Positions 8,242-16,461 of a DNA stretch of 64,000 nt are shown here, piece by piece. Source of the DNA: SYAC01 sp046048055. Lineage in GTDB: Bacteria; Planctomycetota; Phycisphaerae; Phycisphaerales; SM1A02. Position numbers and translations under genes: made by a program. How positions within the stretch are numbered: position 1 is the stretch's first letter; the number at the start of each line of letters is the position of its first letter. The stretch is taken from positions 10,954-74,953 of the forward strand of contig JBJOGW010000028.1 of NCBI GenBank assembly GCA_046048055.1, given 5' to 3'. Below the pieces are notes generated by a model, which was not told the origin of the DNA, ran no database searches, and saw nothing but the letters and a program-made list of their open reading frames with translations.

Positions 8242-8244
8242 ACT
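8239..8244 (+). promoter_or_regulatory. -10 element of tRNA-Arg
   Basis: TAGACT, the same hexamer found before several protein genes here, lies 12 nt before the mature tRNA 5' end. That leaves a very short 5' leader. Confidence 0.5.
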
Positions 8245-8256
8245 GAATCGCCATCG

Positions 8257-8330
8257 GTCCCGGTAGCTCAGCTGGATAGAGCAGGAGCCTTCTAAGCTCC
8301 AGGTCGCAGGTTCGACTCCTGCCCGGGACG
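8257..8330 (+). tRNA. tRNA-Arg (anticodon TCT)
   Basis: Complete cloverleaf of 74 nt: acceptor GTCCCGG paired with CCGGGAC plus discriminator G, D-arm GCTC/GAGC, anticodon stem GGAGC/GCTCC with loop CTTCTAA (anticodon TCT at 8291-8293), and T-arm GCAGG-TTCGACT-CCTGC. CCA is not encoded. It should read AGA and, less efficiently, AGG, both rare in this GC-rich sequence. Confidence 0.96.
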
Positions 8331-8374
8331 TCTGCCACTCGCCCGATTTGCGGCACGCCCGCATACTCCGGCCG

Positions 8375-9628
8375 TTGGTCCCTGCGCCCCACACCCTTCG
8401 CACCGCCTGGTTGGCCGTGGCCCTGCTCTGGCCCGTGGCCCTGCTGAACTATCTCGATCGCCAGATGCTGGCCTCGATGAAGTTCTCGGTGATGGCCGAC
8501 ATCGAGAGCGTCGGCACCGAGGCCAACTGGGGCCTGATGCTGGGGCAGTTCAAGTGGGTCTACGCGTTCCTGAGCCCGCTCGGCGGGCTGGTGGCGGACC
8601 GCCTTGGCCGCCGGCGCACCATCGTCGCGAGCCTGGCGGCATGGAGCGCCGTGACCTGGTTCACGGGCCACGCCACCACGTTCCAGGAACTGCTCTGGAC
8701 GCGCACACTGATGGGCTTCAGCGAGGCGTTCTACATTCCGGCGGCGCTCGCCCTGATCACCGATCATCACACCGGCGCCACGCGCTCGCGCGCGGTGGGC
8801 GTGCACCAGATGGCCATCGTCATGGGAACCATGCTCGGCGGATTCGGTGGCTATGCGGCCGACGATCCCGACCTGGGCTGGCGGTGGGCGTTCCATGCCG
8901 CGGGCCTGGCGGGGCTGGCCTACGCGCTTCCTCTGGCCTGGCTTCTGCCCGTGCCGCCGCAGGCCACCGATGCGCCGCGGTGTGCCCCCGCACCACCGGT
9001 GCTCCGCTCGCTGGGCCAACTGGTGACCAGCGTGCCGTTCCTGCTGCTCGTGGTCTGCTTCACGCTGCCGGCGCTGCCCGCGTGGGTGATCCGCGACTGG
9101 ATGCCCGCCATCCTGAAGGAACGTTTCGCCATCGGGCAGGGCCAGGCCGGCGTGTCGGCTTCTTTGTGGTGGAGCCTGGCCGCGATCGTGGGGGTGGTGC
9201 TGGGTGGTTGGATCGCCGACGCATGGCAGAGGCGACATGCCCGTGGCCGCATCTTCACCAGCGCCATCGGGATCGCCCTGCTCGCGCCGGCGCTCTTCGG
9301 TGTGGGCAACGCGCCCTCGCTGGGCGTGGCGGTGGCATTCCTGCTGCTGTTCGGCCTGGGCTGGGGCTTCTTCGACTGCAACAACATGCCCATCTTGTGC
9401 CAGGTGGCCAGGCCCGAGCTGCGGGCCACGGGCTACGGCCTGATGAACCTGGTCAGCATCAGTTGCGGTGGGCTGGCGGACTGGGGATTCGGCCGCCTGC
9501 GCGATGCTCAGGTGCCGCTGAACGGGATCTTCATGGCCTTCGCGTTCGTGGCGCTGCTGGCCGCCGTGCTCATGCTGTGCGTGCGGCCTTCGGCACAGAC
9601 GGACGCCGGCAGCCTGGCCGAACGCTGA
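8375..9628 (+). CDS. Major facilitator superfamily transporter
   Basis: MFS permease of 417 residues with about 12 hydrophobic segments. The first helix ends in NYLDRQ, as in the anion/cation symporter and Spinster-like branches. The loop 2-3 signature is present as GGLVADRLGRRR, with a related GGWIADAWQRR in the second half. The substrate is not evident. No ATG is available near the first helix. A TTG at 8375 is proposed because CATACT (8362-8367) lies 7 nt upstream, matching the short promoter-to-start spacing of other genes here. A second in-frame TTG at 8348 is possible. Confidence 0.85.
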   Translation: MVPAPHTLRTAWLAVALLWPVALLNYLDRQMLASMKFSVMADIESVGTEANWGLMLGQFKWVYAFLSPLGGLVADRLGRRRTIVASLAAWSAVTWFTGHATTFQELLWTRTLMGFSEAFYIPAALALITDHHTGATRSRAVGVHQMAIVMGTMLGGFGGYAADDPDLGWRWAFHAAGLAGLAYALPLAWLLPVPPQATDAPRCAPAPPVLRSLGQLVTSVPFLLLVVCFTLPALPAWVIRDWMPAILKERFAIGQGQAGVSASLWWSLAAIVGVVLGGWIADAWQRRHARGRIFTSAIGIALLAPALFGVGNAPSLGVAVAFLLLFGLGWGFFDCNNMPILCQVARPELRATGYGLMNLVSISCGGLADWGFGRLRDAQVPLNGIFMAFAFVALLAAVLMLCVRPSAQTDAGSLAER

Positions 9629-9640
9629 ACGGCCGCGATC

Positions 9641-10624
9641 TCAGTCGCCGAGCTTGGCGCCCTGCCTGATCCAGGCCTCGATCACGCCGCATTGCTCCGG
9701 GGAGAGTCGCGGACCACTCTTGGGTGGGGGCATCATCTTGCGGGCGCCGGTCTTCTTCATGACCGCCATGAAGAGCGTGCTCCGCGACGGATCGCCCTTG
9801 AGCACCACAGCACGCTTGCCCTCGGTCTTGATCAACTCATCCATGTGATCGAAGGCGATGCCCCCCTTGGCGTTCTCGCCGCTGTGGCACTCGAAGCAAC
9901 GCTCCTTGAGGAGAGGAAGCAGGTGTCTGGTGAACTGCACGGGCTCCTTGGGGGGCACGGGCGGCGGGACCTTGTCGTCGTCGGAGACCGCACCGAGATG
10001 CACGGCCGGATTCGGTTCCTCGGGCTGCGGATGCCCGGGCTCCTCCGATGCCGGCTCCACGTGGCCCGAAGGCTCGACTTTCTCGCCGTGCTCGGCCGCT
10101 CCTTCGGCGGGCGGCGCGGCCTTGTCGGAGCCAAGGTTTTCCCAGCTCACCCGGAGCGCCTTCATGAGCGGACGCGTGACCGCGCCCTGACCCCAGACCA
10201 TGTTGGCGCCCAGATGTCCGGCGAAGGTCATGGCGCCTGCAGTGACCAGGGCCCACAGTCGCGTGGCGGCCAGCAGCCCCGGACGCTCGTCAGTGCGGGA
10301 CAGGCTGGCCAGCGCCGCCAGCACCACGGTGGCGGCCGTGGCGCCCACGGCGAACCATCGGTGAATCTCCAGCCCCTCCTCGCCGGCCTCCTCCTCGGCC
10401 AGGAACCAGCCGCTCACCGAGGCCAGCAGTGCCATGAGCGCGCCGATCCAGATGCAGTGGAAGGCGAACTCGCCGATGCCCTCCTCGCCACGCAGCCAGT
10501 TCCAGACTGCGGCCAGCGCACCGACCAGCACCAGAGCAACGGGAAAGTGCAGCAGCACGGGATGCAGATGGCCGAGCACATCGAGCCACGCCTGCGCAAC
10601 GGGACCGGGTCCTGCGATCAGCAT
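9641..10624 (-). CDS. DUF2231 membrane protein fused to planctomycete-type cytochrome c domain
   Basis: Protein of 327 residues. The N-terminal part has four hydrophobic helices and the HPVLLHFP motif of DUF2231, followed by a Pro/Glu-rich linker (about 150-215). The C-terminal domain has a c-type haem motif CFECH, then KGGIAFDHMDEL and MMPPPKSGPRLS, as in planctomycete cytochrome C domains. It probably faces the cell exterior and transfers electrons or binds haem; the partner is unknown. The start is the ATG at 10624, 7 nt after TAGCAT (10632-10637). The ATG at 10633 overlaps that hexamer. Confidence 0.8.
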   Translation of the reverse strand: MLIAGPGPVAQAWLDVLGHLHPVLLHFPVALVLVGALAAVWNWLRGEEGIGEFAFHCIWIGALMALLASVSGWFLAEEEAGEEGLEIHRWFAVGATAATVVLAALASLSRTDERPGLLAATRLWALVTAGAMTFAGHLGANMVWGQGAVTRPLMKALRVSWENLGSDKAAPPAEGAAEHGEKVEPSGHVEPASEEPGHPQPEEPNPAVHLGAVSDDDKVPPPVPPKEPVQFTRHLLPLLKERCFECHSGENAKGGIAFDHMDELIKTEGKRAVVLKGDPSRSTLFMAVMKKTGARKMMPPPKSGPRLSPEQCGVIEAWIRQGAKLGD

Positions 10625-10712
10625 GCCGTTCATGCTAGATGAACGCATGTGGGCGCCGGTCCAGTCCTCGACCACCAGGTCCCGAGCGATGCCATGGCTC
10701 TTCAGCGTGCCC

Positions 10713-10758
10713 AAAAAGAGAAAGAGCGTGAGTCGCCCGGTTGAGGCCGAGCGCCCAC
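10713..10758 (-). terminator. Rho-independent terminator
   Basis: On the minus strand a roughly 12-bp hairpin (10747-10758 with 10728-10740, one bulged A, loop CCTCAA) is followed by a T-rich tail containing CTCTTTCTCTTTTT. It lies upstream of the DUF2231 gene and so must end some other transcript or attenuate that gene. Confidence 0.65.
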
Positions 10759-10896
10759 GCCCTTTTTTGCGGGATTCCGCCAGGCCTGAGCCTGAGGGTC
10801 TTTCCCCACCATCCAAGTTGATCAAGGGCAGCCGGTCTGCACCGACAGCCCTGAAGGCCACACTCCCCAAGGGAAGAATGTCCCTTGGTCCCGCAA
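10713..10896 (-). ncRNA. Candidate structured RNA or riboswitch-like leader with terminator
   Basis: Non-coding stretch between the divergent cytochrome and polymerase IV genes. Read on the minus strand, an 8-bp closing stem (10889-10896 with 10767-10774, TTGCGGGA/TCCCGCAA) encloses three hairpins. The first is 10867-10888 (CCAAGGGA/TCCCTTGG), abutting the closing stem. The second is 10825-10852, 5 bp + T-T mismatch + 6 bp around a 4-nt loop. The third is 10781-10794 (CAGGC/GCCTG). A terminator follows at 10713-10758. A TTGACT sits upstream at about 10916. It could be an independent RNA or a leader controlling the DUF2231 gene. I do not recognise the class. Confidence 0.4.
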
Positions 10897-11019
10897 TCTT
10901 CCCTAGGCCGACCCGAAGTCAAGGAAAATGACCGACAGCGGATCGTGAAAACGGCGACTGGGCCCGGCTGGGGTCCCAAAATTGGCCGCAATCGTCCCCG
11001 CCACGGCACAATCCGGCCT

Positions 11020-12240
11020 GTGGAGCCGTGGAGCCGCTGCATTCTGCATGCCGACCTTGACGCGTTCTTTGCAAGCGTCGAGCAACTCGACCAGCCCCAG
11101 TTGCGGGGTCGCCCGGTGCTCGTGGGCGGATCCGGCGACCGAGGCGTGGTCGCGGCCGCCAGTTACGAGGCGCGGGCATTCGGCTGCCGCAGCGCCATGC
11201 CCATGCGAGCCGCCCTTCGGCAGTGTGCCCAGGCCGTGGTGGTGCCGCCACGATTCGACCGGTACGCGGCATTGAGCCACGCGTTTCGGGCCATCCTGCT
11301 GGATCACGCGCCCTGCATCGAGCCCGTGAGCGTGGACGAGGCCTTCGTGGACGTGACCGGTTCGCAACGGCTGCTTGGACCCGGTCCCCGGATCGCCCAG
11401 TCCATCCGAAGGCGAACGCGCCAGGAATTGGGTCTGACCGTGAGCGTGGGCGTGGCGCCGTGCAAGTTCGTGGCCAAGATCGCCAGCGACATGGACAAGC
11501 CCGATGGGTGCACGGTGATTCCCCCGGAACAGGTCGTGGAGCGTCTGGCGTCACTCCCGATCGAGCGCATGTGGGGTGTGGGGCCGCGCTCGGCGCCCCT
11601 GCTGCACGCGCGAGGCATTCACACCTTCGCGGATCTTCAGGCCCGCAGCGCCTCCGCGGTGCAGACGCTGCTGGGCGACCGCGGCGTGGCGTGGCGGTCG
11701 TTGGCACTGGGCATGGACGACCGACCCGTGACGCCTGATCGCGAGGCGCGCAGCGTGGGCCATGAGGAGACCTTCGACCAGGACCAGGGTGATCCGGACT
11801 TGCTCTCGGCGCTGCTGCAGGAACAGTGCGAGCGGGTGGGCCTTCGGCTGCGGGCCGGAAGCGGTCACGCCCAGTCGGTCAGCCTGAAACTTCGCACGCC
11901 GGATTTTCAGACCTTCTCGCGGCAACGCACGCTGGAGGAGCCCACGGACACCACCGCCGGCATCTGGCGCGTGGCCAGAGAACTGCTGCACGCCTGGCTG
12001 CGTGAGCGGCCAGGTCCGTTGAGGCTGCTGGGGCTGAGCGTGGAGCGTGTCGAGGCCGCCGAGACGCCAGGCCTGTTCCGGGATCCGCAGCGAGACCGCG
12101 AGCGGGCCATCGATGCGGTCACCGACCGTGCGGCCCGGCGCTTCGGGCCGGACATGCTGCGACGGGCGGGCTCACGAGCGGCCGGTCGGCGCTCCCTGCG
12201 GGATACGCGGGCCGATGACCCCCGCCCCGAGGCTGGATGA
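11020..12240 (+). CDS. dinB: DNA polymerase IV (Y family)
   Basis: Translesion polymerase DinB, 406 residues. It shows the first catalytic block ILHADLDAFFASVEQ, the second SVDEAFVDVT carrying the paired acidic residues, and GVAPCKFVAKIASDMDKPDG of the palm/fingers. A helix-hairpin-helix-like stretch (MWGVGPRSAPLLHARGI) and the little-finger domain follow. The family extends mismatched or damaged primer ends, usually under SOS control. I see no recognisable LexA site. No ATG fits; a GTG at 11020, 7 nt after CACAAT (11007-11012), is proposed. Confidence 0.9.
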   Translation: MEPWSRCILHADLDAFFASVEQLDQPQLRGRPVLVGGSGDRGVVAAASYEARAFGCRSAMPMRAALRQCAQAVVVPPRFDRYAALSHAFRAILLDHAPCIEPVSVDEAFVDVTGSQRLLGPGPRIAQSIRRRTRQELGLTVSVGVAPCKFVAKIASDMDKPDGCTVIPPEQVVERLASLPIERMWGVGPRSAPLLHARGIHTFADLQARSASAVQTLLGDRGVAWRSLALGMDDRPVTPDREARSVGHEETFDQDQGDPDLLSALLQEQCERVGLRLRAGSGHAQSVSLKLRTPDFQTFSRQRTLEEPTDTTAGIWRVARELLHAWLRERPGPLRLLGLSVERVEAAETPGLFRDPQRDRERAIDAVTDRAARRFGPDMLRRAGSRAAGRRSLRDTRADDPRPEAG

Positions 12241-12246
12241 GACAAC

Positions 12247-12975
12247 TCAGTCCGTGATGGGTGGGTAGCAGAGCTCGCCCCAGTCGTCCACGTACCCATG
12301 CTCCATGATGATCTGCAGGAAGCACGCGAGCAGGTGATCCATCATGGTGCTGGCGCGCCGCACGGCCGTGCGGTTGAGCTGGCCGTTGTAGGTGCTGCCG
12401 CCGTGCACGAGCTGGTTGCGCACGAAGTGCACGCGGTCGAGCAGGCGATGCAGAAAGGCCTCGTGCCGGCCGGCGGCCAGCTGGTCGCGGGCCGAGGATG
12501 CCGCGGGCGCGGCCGCGCGGTTTCGGTCCCGCCCGCGCGGCTGCGTGGGTTCCTCCCAGAAGTGGCGGCAGAGATAGCGGTCCTCGAACAGGCTCAGGGC
12601 AAGCTTGGCATGTGTCTTGAGCACCGCGGCAAGCAGCGCATCGTGGTCATGCATCAGCACCTGTCCGGTGAACTGCCGAAGACTGTCGCGGTCCCCGCGC
12701 GGCGAGCCCGTCCTGGGATCCCACTGCCCGTAGAGGCTGTTCAGGGCCACCCACTGCGCCACTAGGCGAGCATCCAGGTCGCGGGCCGGATCGCACCGCG
12801 ACGCGTGCTCAAGCCACGTGATCGCCCGGTGGATGCGGATGCGCACGCCCTCGTAGAGGTGCGCCCTGGCATAGGCGTCGCGCCGTGGCTTCCAGAGCCT
12901 CCGGAGTCGATCGATGTCCAGCGGTGCGCCGCCCCAGGAGTCCTGGGCCGGTGGTCGTGCGGGTCGCGCGGGCAT
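12247..12975 (-). CDS. HEPN domain protein
   Basis: Protein of 242 residues with the hallmark RX4H motif RNQLVH (R186, H191) followed by GG and a predicted long helix, as in HEPN ribonuclease/toxin-like domains. An upstream motif ALNSLYGQW (about 77-85) is typical of the large stand-alone HEPN proteins seen in planctomycetes and others. The middle carries an Arg/Ala-rich insertion (147-168). No nucleotidyltransferase (MNT) antitoxin partner is adjacent, so an RNA-related role is only inferred. The start is set by TAGATT (12982-12987), 6 nt before the ATG. It ends 6 bp from dinB, convergently. Confidence 0.7.
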   Translation of the reverse strand: MPARPARPPAQDSWGGAPLDIDRLRRLWKPRRDAYARAHLYEGVRIRIHRAITWLEHASRCDPARDLDARLVAQWVALNSLYGQWDPRTGSPRGDRDSLRQFTGQVLMHDHDALLAAVLKTHAKLALSLFEDRYLCRHFWEEPTQPRGRDRNRAAAPAASSARDQLAAGRHEAFLHRLLDRVHFVRNQLVHGGSTYNGQLNRTAVRRASTMMDHLLACFLQIIMEHGYVDDWGELCYPPITD

Positions 12976-12984
12976 GAAGGCAAT

Positions 12985-13434
12985 CTACCGATCGCGCCGC
13001 GAGCCCAGGTTCAGCCCCAGCCACGCCGCGGGCAACCCGATCGACATCGAGAGCACCCAGGCCAGTGCCGCCTGCCCATGCAGACCGTTCCGAATCAGTT
13101 CCTCCATCTCCACGCCGAAGGAACTGAAGGTGCTCAGTCCCCCGCAGAAGCCGGTGACCAGGAGCACGTTGGCGTGGTGGGCGCGCACCGACCATGAATC
13201 CACCACCTCGGCCACGATCGCGGCCCGCCGCGTGATCACGCCCAGCAGCAGCCGGCCCAGCAGTCCGGCCAGGAACGCCGCCGTCACGTTCACGCACAGG
13301 GTGGCGATCCAGAGCGGGATCTCCAGCACCCACGCCGCATGCTCGGAGCCGGCCCGCAACAGGCTGCCGCTCATGCCGCCCACGAAGGCGAGCGCCGTCA
13401 TCGTGGCGGGATGCACGGGCGACCTGTCGCTCAT
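12985..13434 (-). CDS. crcB: Fluoride channel CrcB/Fluc, second subunit
   Basis: Four-helix CrcB/Fluc family protein of 149 residues. It keeps GGMSGSLLR, a membrane Asn in CVNVTAAFLAG, and the GFCGGLSTFSSF block of the channel-lining phenylalanine helix. Fluc channels are dual-topology dimers that expel fluoride; genomes with two crcB genes often form heterodimers. The ATG overlaps the stop of the first crcB (ATGA), so the two subunits are coupled. It is less canonical than its partner. Confidence 0.85.
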   Translation of the reverse strand: MSDRSPVHPATMTALAFVGGMSGSLLRAGSEHAAWVLEIPLWIATLCVNVTAAFLAGLLGRLLLGVITRRAAIVAEVVDSWSVRAHHANVLLVTGFCGGLSTFSSFGVEMEELIRNGLHGQAALAWVLSMSIGLPAAWLGLNLGSRRDR

Positions 13435-13805
13435 GCCGCCTCCCGCATGAGCAGGTGAAATCCGGCCATGGCGCTCAGCACGCACAGCAGCGGACACGCC
13501 GCGGCGAAGGCCAGCGCCACGCCGCGGCGTCCACGCTGCCAGAGCTCGATGCATTCGACCGCGAAGCCGCTGAACGTGGTGAAGCCGCCCAGGAAGCCCG
13601 TGACCAGCGCGGCGTGCGTGGCCTGATGCCGATCCAGTTGCGCCACCAGCACGCCCGCCAGCAGCGAGCCTGTCATGTTGAGCAGCAGCAGCACCAGCCA
13701 CATGGGCATGCCCCTGCGTTCTCGCCACTGGAACACCAGCGCCGCGCGGGAGGCCGCGCCCGCTCCGCTTCCGAGGGCGATGCCCAGCCAAGCCGCCAGC
13801 GTCAT
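13431..13805 (-). CDS. crcB: Fluoride channel CrcB/Fluc, first subunit
   Basis: CrcB/Fluc protein of 124 residues with GSGAGAASRAAL near the N-terminus, the conserved NMTGSLLAG helix, and GFLGGFTTFSGF. It forms a fluoride exporter, probably with the coupled downstream paralogue. The -10 TAGGCT (13812-13817) lies 6 nt from the ATG, leaving no room for a fluoride riboswitch, so the pair is probably constitutive. Confidence 0.9.
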   Translation of the reverse strand: MTLAAWLGIALGSGAGAASRAALVFQWRERRGMPMWLVLLLLNMTGSLLAGVLVAQLDRHQATHAALVTGFLGGFTTFSGFAVECIELWQRGRRGVALAFAAACPLLCVLSAMAGFHLLMREAA

Positions 13806-13841
13806 GCGAAAAGCCTACAAGGCGGATAGCCTGCCAAGGCC

Positions 13842-14693
13842 ATGTCGCTTGCGCCGATCCGCCGCATCGTGGTCGGAACCGACTTCAGCCAGCCTGCCGC
13901 CACGGCACTGGGCTGGGCCAGCGCCATCGCTCGCGCGCATGGGGCTGGACTGCTTCTGGTGCATGCCTACGCGGCGCAGGATCACGGACTTTCGCAGCAG
14001 GAGACCCGGGCCGCCCTGGCCGGACTGGCTGCGGTCGAGACCGAGCACGGGCTGCAGGTGCATGTGGAGATGCGCGAGGGCGGCGCCGCCACCGTGGTCT
14101 CCAGCGTGGCCGAGGAGAGCGGTGCGGATCTGCTGGTGATCGGCAGTCGTGGCCGCAACCCCATCAGCCGGCTGTTCCTGGGCAGCGTGGCCGACGCCAC
14201 GCTCAAGATGGTTCGAAGGCCGACGCTGGTCGTGCACCCGGGTGATGCGGCGCGAGCGCCGCGCAGTACGCGGATGCTGGTGGGCATGGACTTCTCGCCC
14301 GAAGCCGATCGGGCCGCCGAGTGCGCGGTACGGCTGGCGGCCCCCCGGGAACAGGCCGAGGTCTCGCTGCTGCACACCCTGGCCCTGCCGGGACCGTTCG
14401 TGGGCGTCGAGGTGCCCGCGGTGCCGATCGTGGAGCCCATGGAGAACGAGGCTCCAGCCCGCGAGGCGCTGGAACGCCGCGTTCAGGATCTTGCTGGCCA
14501 TGGCGTGCGTGTGCAGGCCCTCACCTGTCCGGGATCACCCGTCGAGACCATCCGGGACACGGCCCGCGAGTTCCAAGCCGACATCATCGTCGTGGGCACC
14601 ACCGCCCCCACGGGCGCCGCCCGCATGCTGCTGGGAAGCGTGGCCACCGATCTGGTGCACCAGGCCGATCGCCCGGTGCTGATCGTTCGATGA
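13842..14693 (+). CDS. Universal stress protein with two UspA domains
   Basis: Tandem UspA protein of 283 residues. Domain 1 (about 5-135) starts with IVVGTDFS and has the ATP-binding pattern GSRGRNPISRLFLGSVA. Domain 2 (about 142-283) starts with MLVGMDFS but its nucleotide loop reads GTTAPTGAARMLLGS, a partly altered G-2X-G-9X-G pattern. These cytoplasmic proteins bind ATP or AMP and modulate stress survival. The start follows TAGCCT (13827-13832) by 9 nt. It overlaps the next lipoprotein gene by ATGA. Confidence 0.88.
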   Translation: MSLAPIRRIVVGTDFSQPAATALGWASAIARAHGAGLLLVHAYAAQDHGLSQQETRAALAGLAAVETEHGLQVHVEMREGGAATVVSSVAEESGADLLVIGSRGRNPISRLFLGSVADATLKMVRRPTLVVHPGDAARAPRSTRMLVGMDFSPEADRAAECAVRLAAPREQAEVSLLHTLALPGPFVGVEVPAVPIVEPMENEAPAREALERRVQDLAGHGVRVQALTCPGSPVETIRDTAREFQADIIVVGTTAPTGAARMLLGSVATDLVHQADRPVLIVR

Positions 14694-15430
14694 GGTGGGC
14701 GATCGGCTGCGTGGCCTGCGTCGGGCTTCTGACCGCCTGCGGCACGCTGCTGCCTCACGCCCCCACGCGCGGACATGCGGCCAGCGGCTTCCTGAGCTCC
14801 TATGGCAATCTGGCACCCTCGACCGATCGTCATGACGTGCTGTTCTGGCGGCTGCCGGGGGATGACTTCGCCGACTTCGACGCGGTGGTGGTGGAGCAGC
14901 CGGTGATGCGGCGGCGCCTCGATGACACGCTGCCGTCGCCCACCGAACGCGATGAACTCTGCCTGGCCCTTCGATCGGCCGTGGAGCGGGCCGTGCAGCC
15001 GCGGTTCAAGGTGCTGCAGGACGATGATGCCGCGAGCCGCGAGCGGCACCGCATCTTTCGAGTCAAGCTGGCCGTGACCACGGCCCTGATCGACAACGGC
15101 CACGAACCACCGGAACCCGACTGGCAGCGGTGGTCCAGCCATCCGGGCCGCTTCGCGCTGGAGTGCGAGGCGGTCTGGGCCGACAACGCCCGCCCCATGG
15201 CCAAGATGGTGGTGTTCGACCGGGATCGACTGGTGCAGCCCGATGCCGTGACACCGTGGTCCGAGTGCCGAACGCTCTTCGACGCGTGGGCCGCCGACGT
15301 GGCCTGGCTGCTTCAGCCGCCCGTGACAACGGGGCCGGCGGAGTCGTCGCCAGTCTCGGGCGAGCGATCCGTGCCCGAGGTGCCGGTCGATGGCCCGGCC
15401 ACCGCGGACTCGTCCGAGGTCTCCACGTAG
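14690..15430 (+). CDS. DUF3313-like lipoprotein
   Basis: Lipoprotein of 246 residues: signal segment ending in the lipobox LTAC (Cys about 17), then SGFLSSYGNLAP, a block typical of DUF3313 lipoproteins. The body is alpha/beta with a family-like middle. The last 40 residues are Ser/Pro/Thr-rich and are encoded antisense to the end of the HlyD-like gene (118-bp overlap). It is coupled to the universal stress gene. Function unknown; envelope location inferred from the lipobox. Confidence 0.72.
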   Translation: MRWAIGCVACVGLLTACGTLLPHAPTRGHAASGFLSSYGNLAPSTDRHDVLFWRLPGDDFADFDAVVVEQPVMRRRLDDTLPSPTERDELCLALRSAVERAVQPRFKVLQDDDAASRERHRIFRVKLAVTTALIDNGHEPPEPDWQRWSSHPGRFALECEAVWADNARPMAKMVVFDRDRLVQPDAVTPWSECRTLFDAWAADVAWLLQPPVTTGPAESSPVSGERSVPEVPVDGPATADSSEVST

Positions 15431-16461
15431 ACGTCGAGCACCTGCCCGGGCAGCACGCCCGGCTCGTCCTGCACGAAACGGTAGATCAGCTGCAGCACGC
15501 GGGTGTCGATGCGCTCCGAGTTCTCGCCCGTCAGCGTTCGCTTGGGAATCACCACGGGCACGGTGCGCACGTAGGCGATCGGGAACTCCACGCGCTTGCC
15601 GCCGCGCAGCACGGCCACGGCACGCCCCGAGGGGTCGAAGCGCCACGCATCCAGCTCGTCCACGTCCACGCGAATGTGCAGTGGCGACAACTGGCCCAGC
15701 GTGACCAGTCCGTCGCCGCCACCCGAACTGGCCGAGGCGAATTGTCCGGCCCGCGCGGTCACGCGCAGGATGGTGGCGTCGATCGGTGCCCGCACCACGC
15801 TGCGATCCAGGTCGGTCTCCAGCGCCCGTACCTCGGCCTCGGTCACCTGCACGTCGGCGCGGGCGATGGCCAGGTCCTCGGGGTAGGTCCCGATTCGCAC
15901 CGCCGTCAGGTCCGCCTGCGCCTCGGCGAGCCGCGCCTTGGCGTTGGCAAGCTCGTACTCGCGCGTGGGCCGCTCGTTGGGACTGATCGCGGTGGGATCG
16001 GTGATCTGGTTCAGGCGATCCAACCGCGACTGGGCATCCTGCATCGCCGCCTGACGCTGCGCGACGACCGCCTCGGCCCTGGCCAGGTCCTCGGCACGGG
16101 GCAGCGACTCCAGCTGGGCCAGCTTGCGACGCGCCACCTCCTGCCGGGCCTGCGCCGACTGCAGTTGCGTCCGCAGCATGCGCTGGTCGATCACGAAGAG
16201 CGGCTGTCCCGCCTTCACGTCATCGCCTTCCTGCACCTCCACGCGTTCCACCACGCCGGCCAGCGGCGTGCCCACGTTCACGATCTCGGTCACGGGTTCC
16301 ACCAGTCCGCTGCCGGCCACGCGGTTGCTGAAGGGGCTGCGCGTGGGCTCGCCACTGGGCGGAGCGCTGGGGGGCGGGGCCGCCTGCTTGCGGACGGTGT
16401 GAACGGCCAGGGCCACGCCGGCCACCGCCAGCACCGGAAGCAGCAGCATGCGGATCCTCAC
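15313..16461 (-). CDS. HlyD/DevB-family membrane fusion protein
   Basis: Periplasmic adaptor of an ABC exporter, 382 residues. It has an N-terminal membrane anchor (about 4-22), a first lipoyl-type half motif (GTPLAGVVERVEVQEGDDV), a long coiled coil (about 105-215) with YPEDLAIARADV, a second half motif (VVRAPIDATILRV), and a beta-barrel part. This is the DevB type that works with DevC and DevA. The C-terminal low-complexity tail overlaps the opposing DUF3313-like gene. The start overlaps the ATPase stop by ATGA. The cargo is not evident. Confidence 0.85.
   Translation of the reverse strand: MRIRMLLLPVLAVAGVALAVHTVRKQAAPPPSAPPSGEPTRSPFSNRVAGSGLVEPVTEIVNVGTPLAGVVERVEVQEGDDVKAGQPLFVIDQRMLRTQLQSAQARQEVARRKLAQLESLPRAEDLARAEAVVAQRQAAMQDAQSRLDRLNQITDPTAISPNERPTREYELANAKARLAEAQADLTAVRIGTYPEDLAIARADVQVTEAEVRALETDLDRSVVRAPIDATILRVTARAGQFASASSGGGDGLVTLGQLSPLHIRVDVDELDAWRFDPSGRAVAVLRGGKRVEFPIAYVRTVPVVIPKRTLTGENSERIDTRVLQLIYRFVQDEPGVLPGQVLDVYVETSDESAVAGPSTGTSGTDRSPETGDDSAGPVVTGG

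Noticed and set aside
12247..12975. HEPN protein as the toxin of a toxin-antitoxin pair
   Set aside because: The adjacent genes are a polymerase and fluoride channels. There is no nucleotidyltransferase or other small antitoxin gene.
13806..13841. A fluoride riboswitch upstream of the crcB pair
   Set aside because: The gap to the divergent gene is 36 bp and the -10 is 6 nt from the start, so no aptamer fits.
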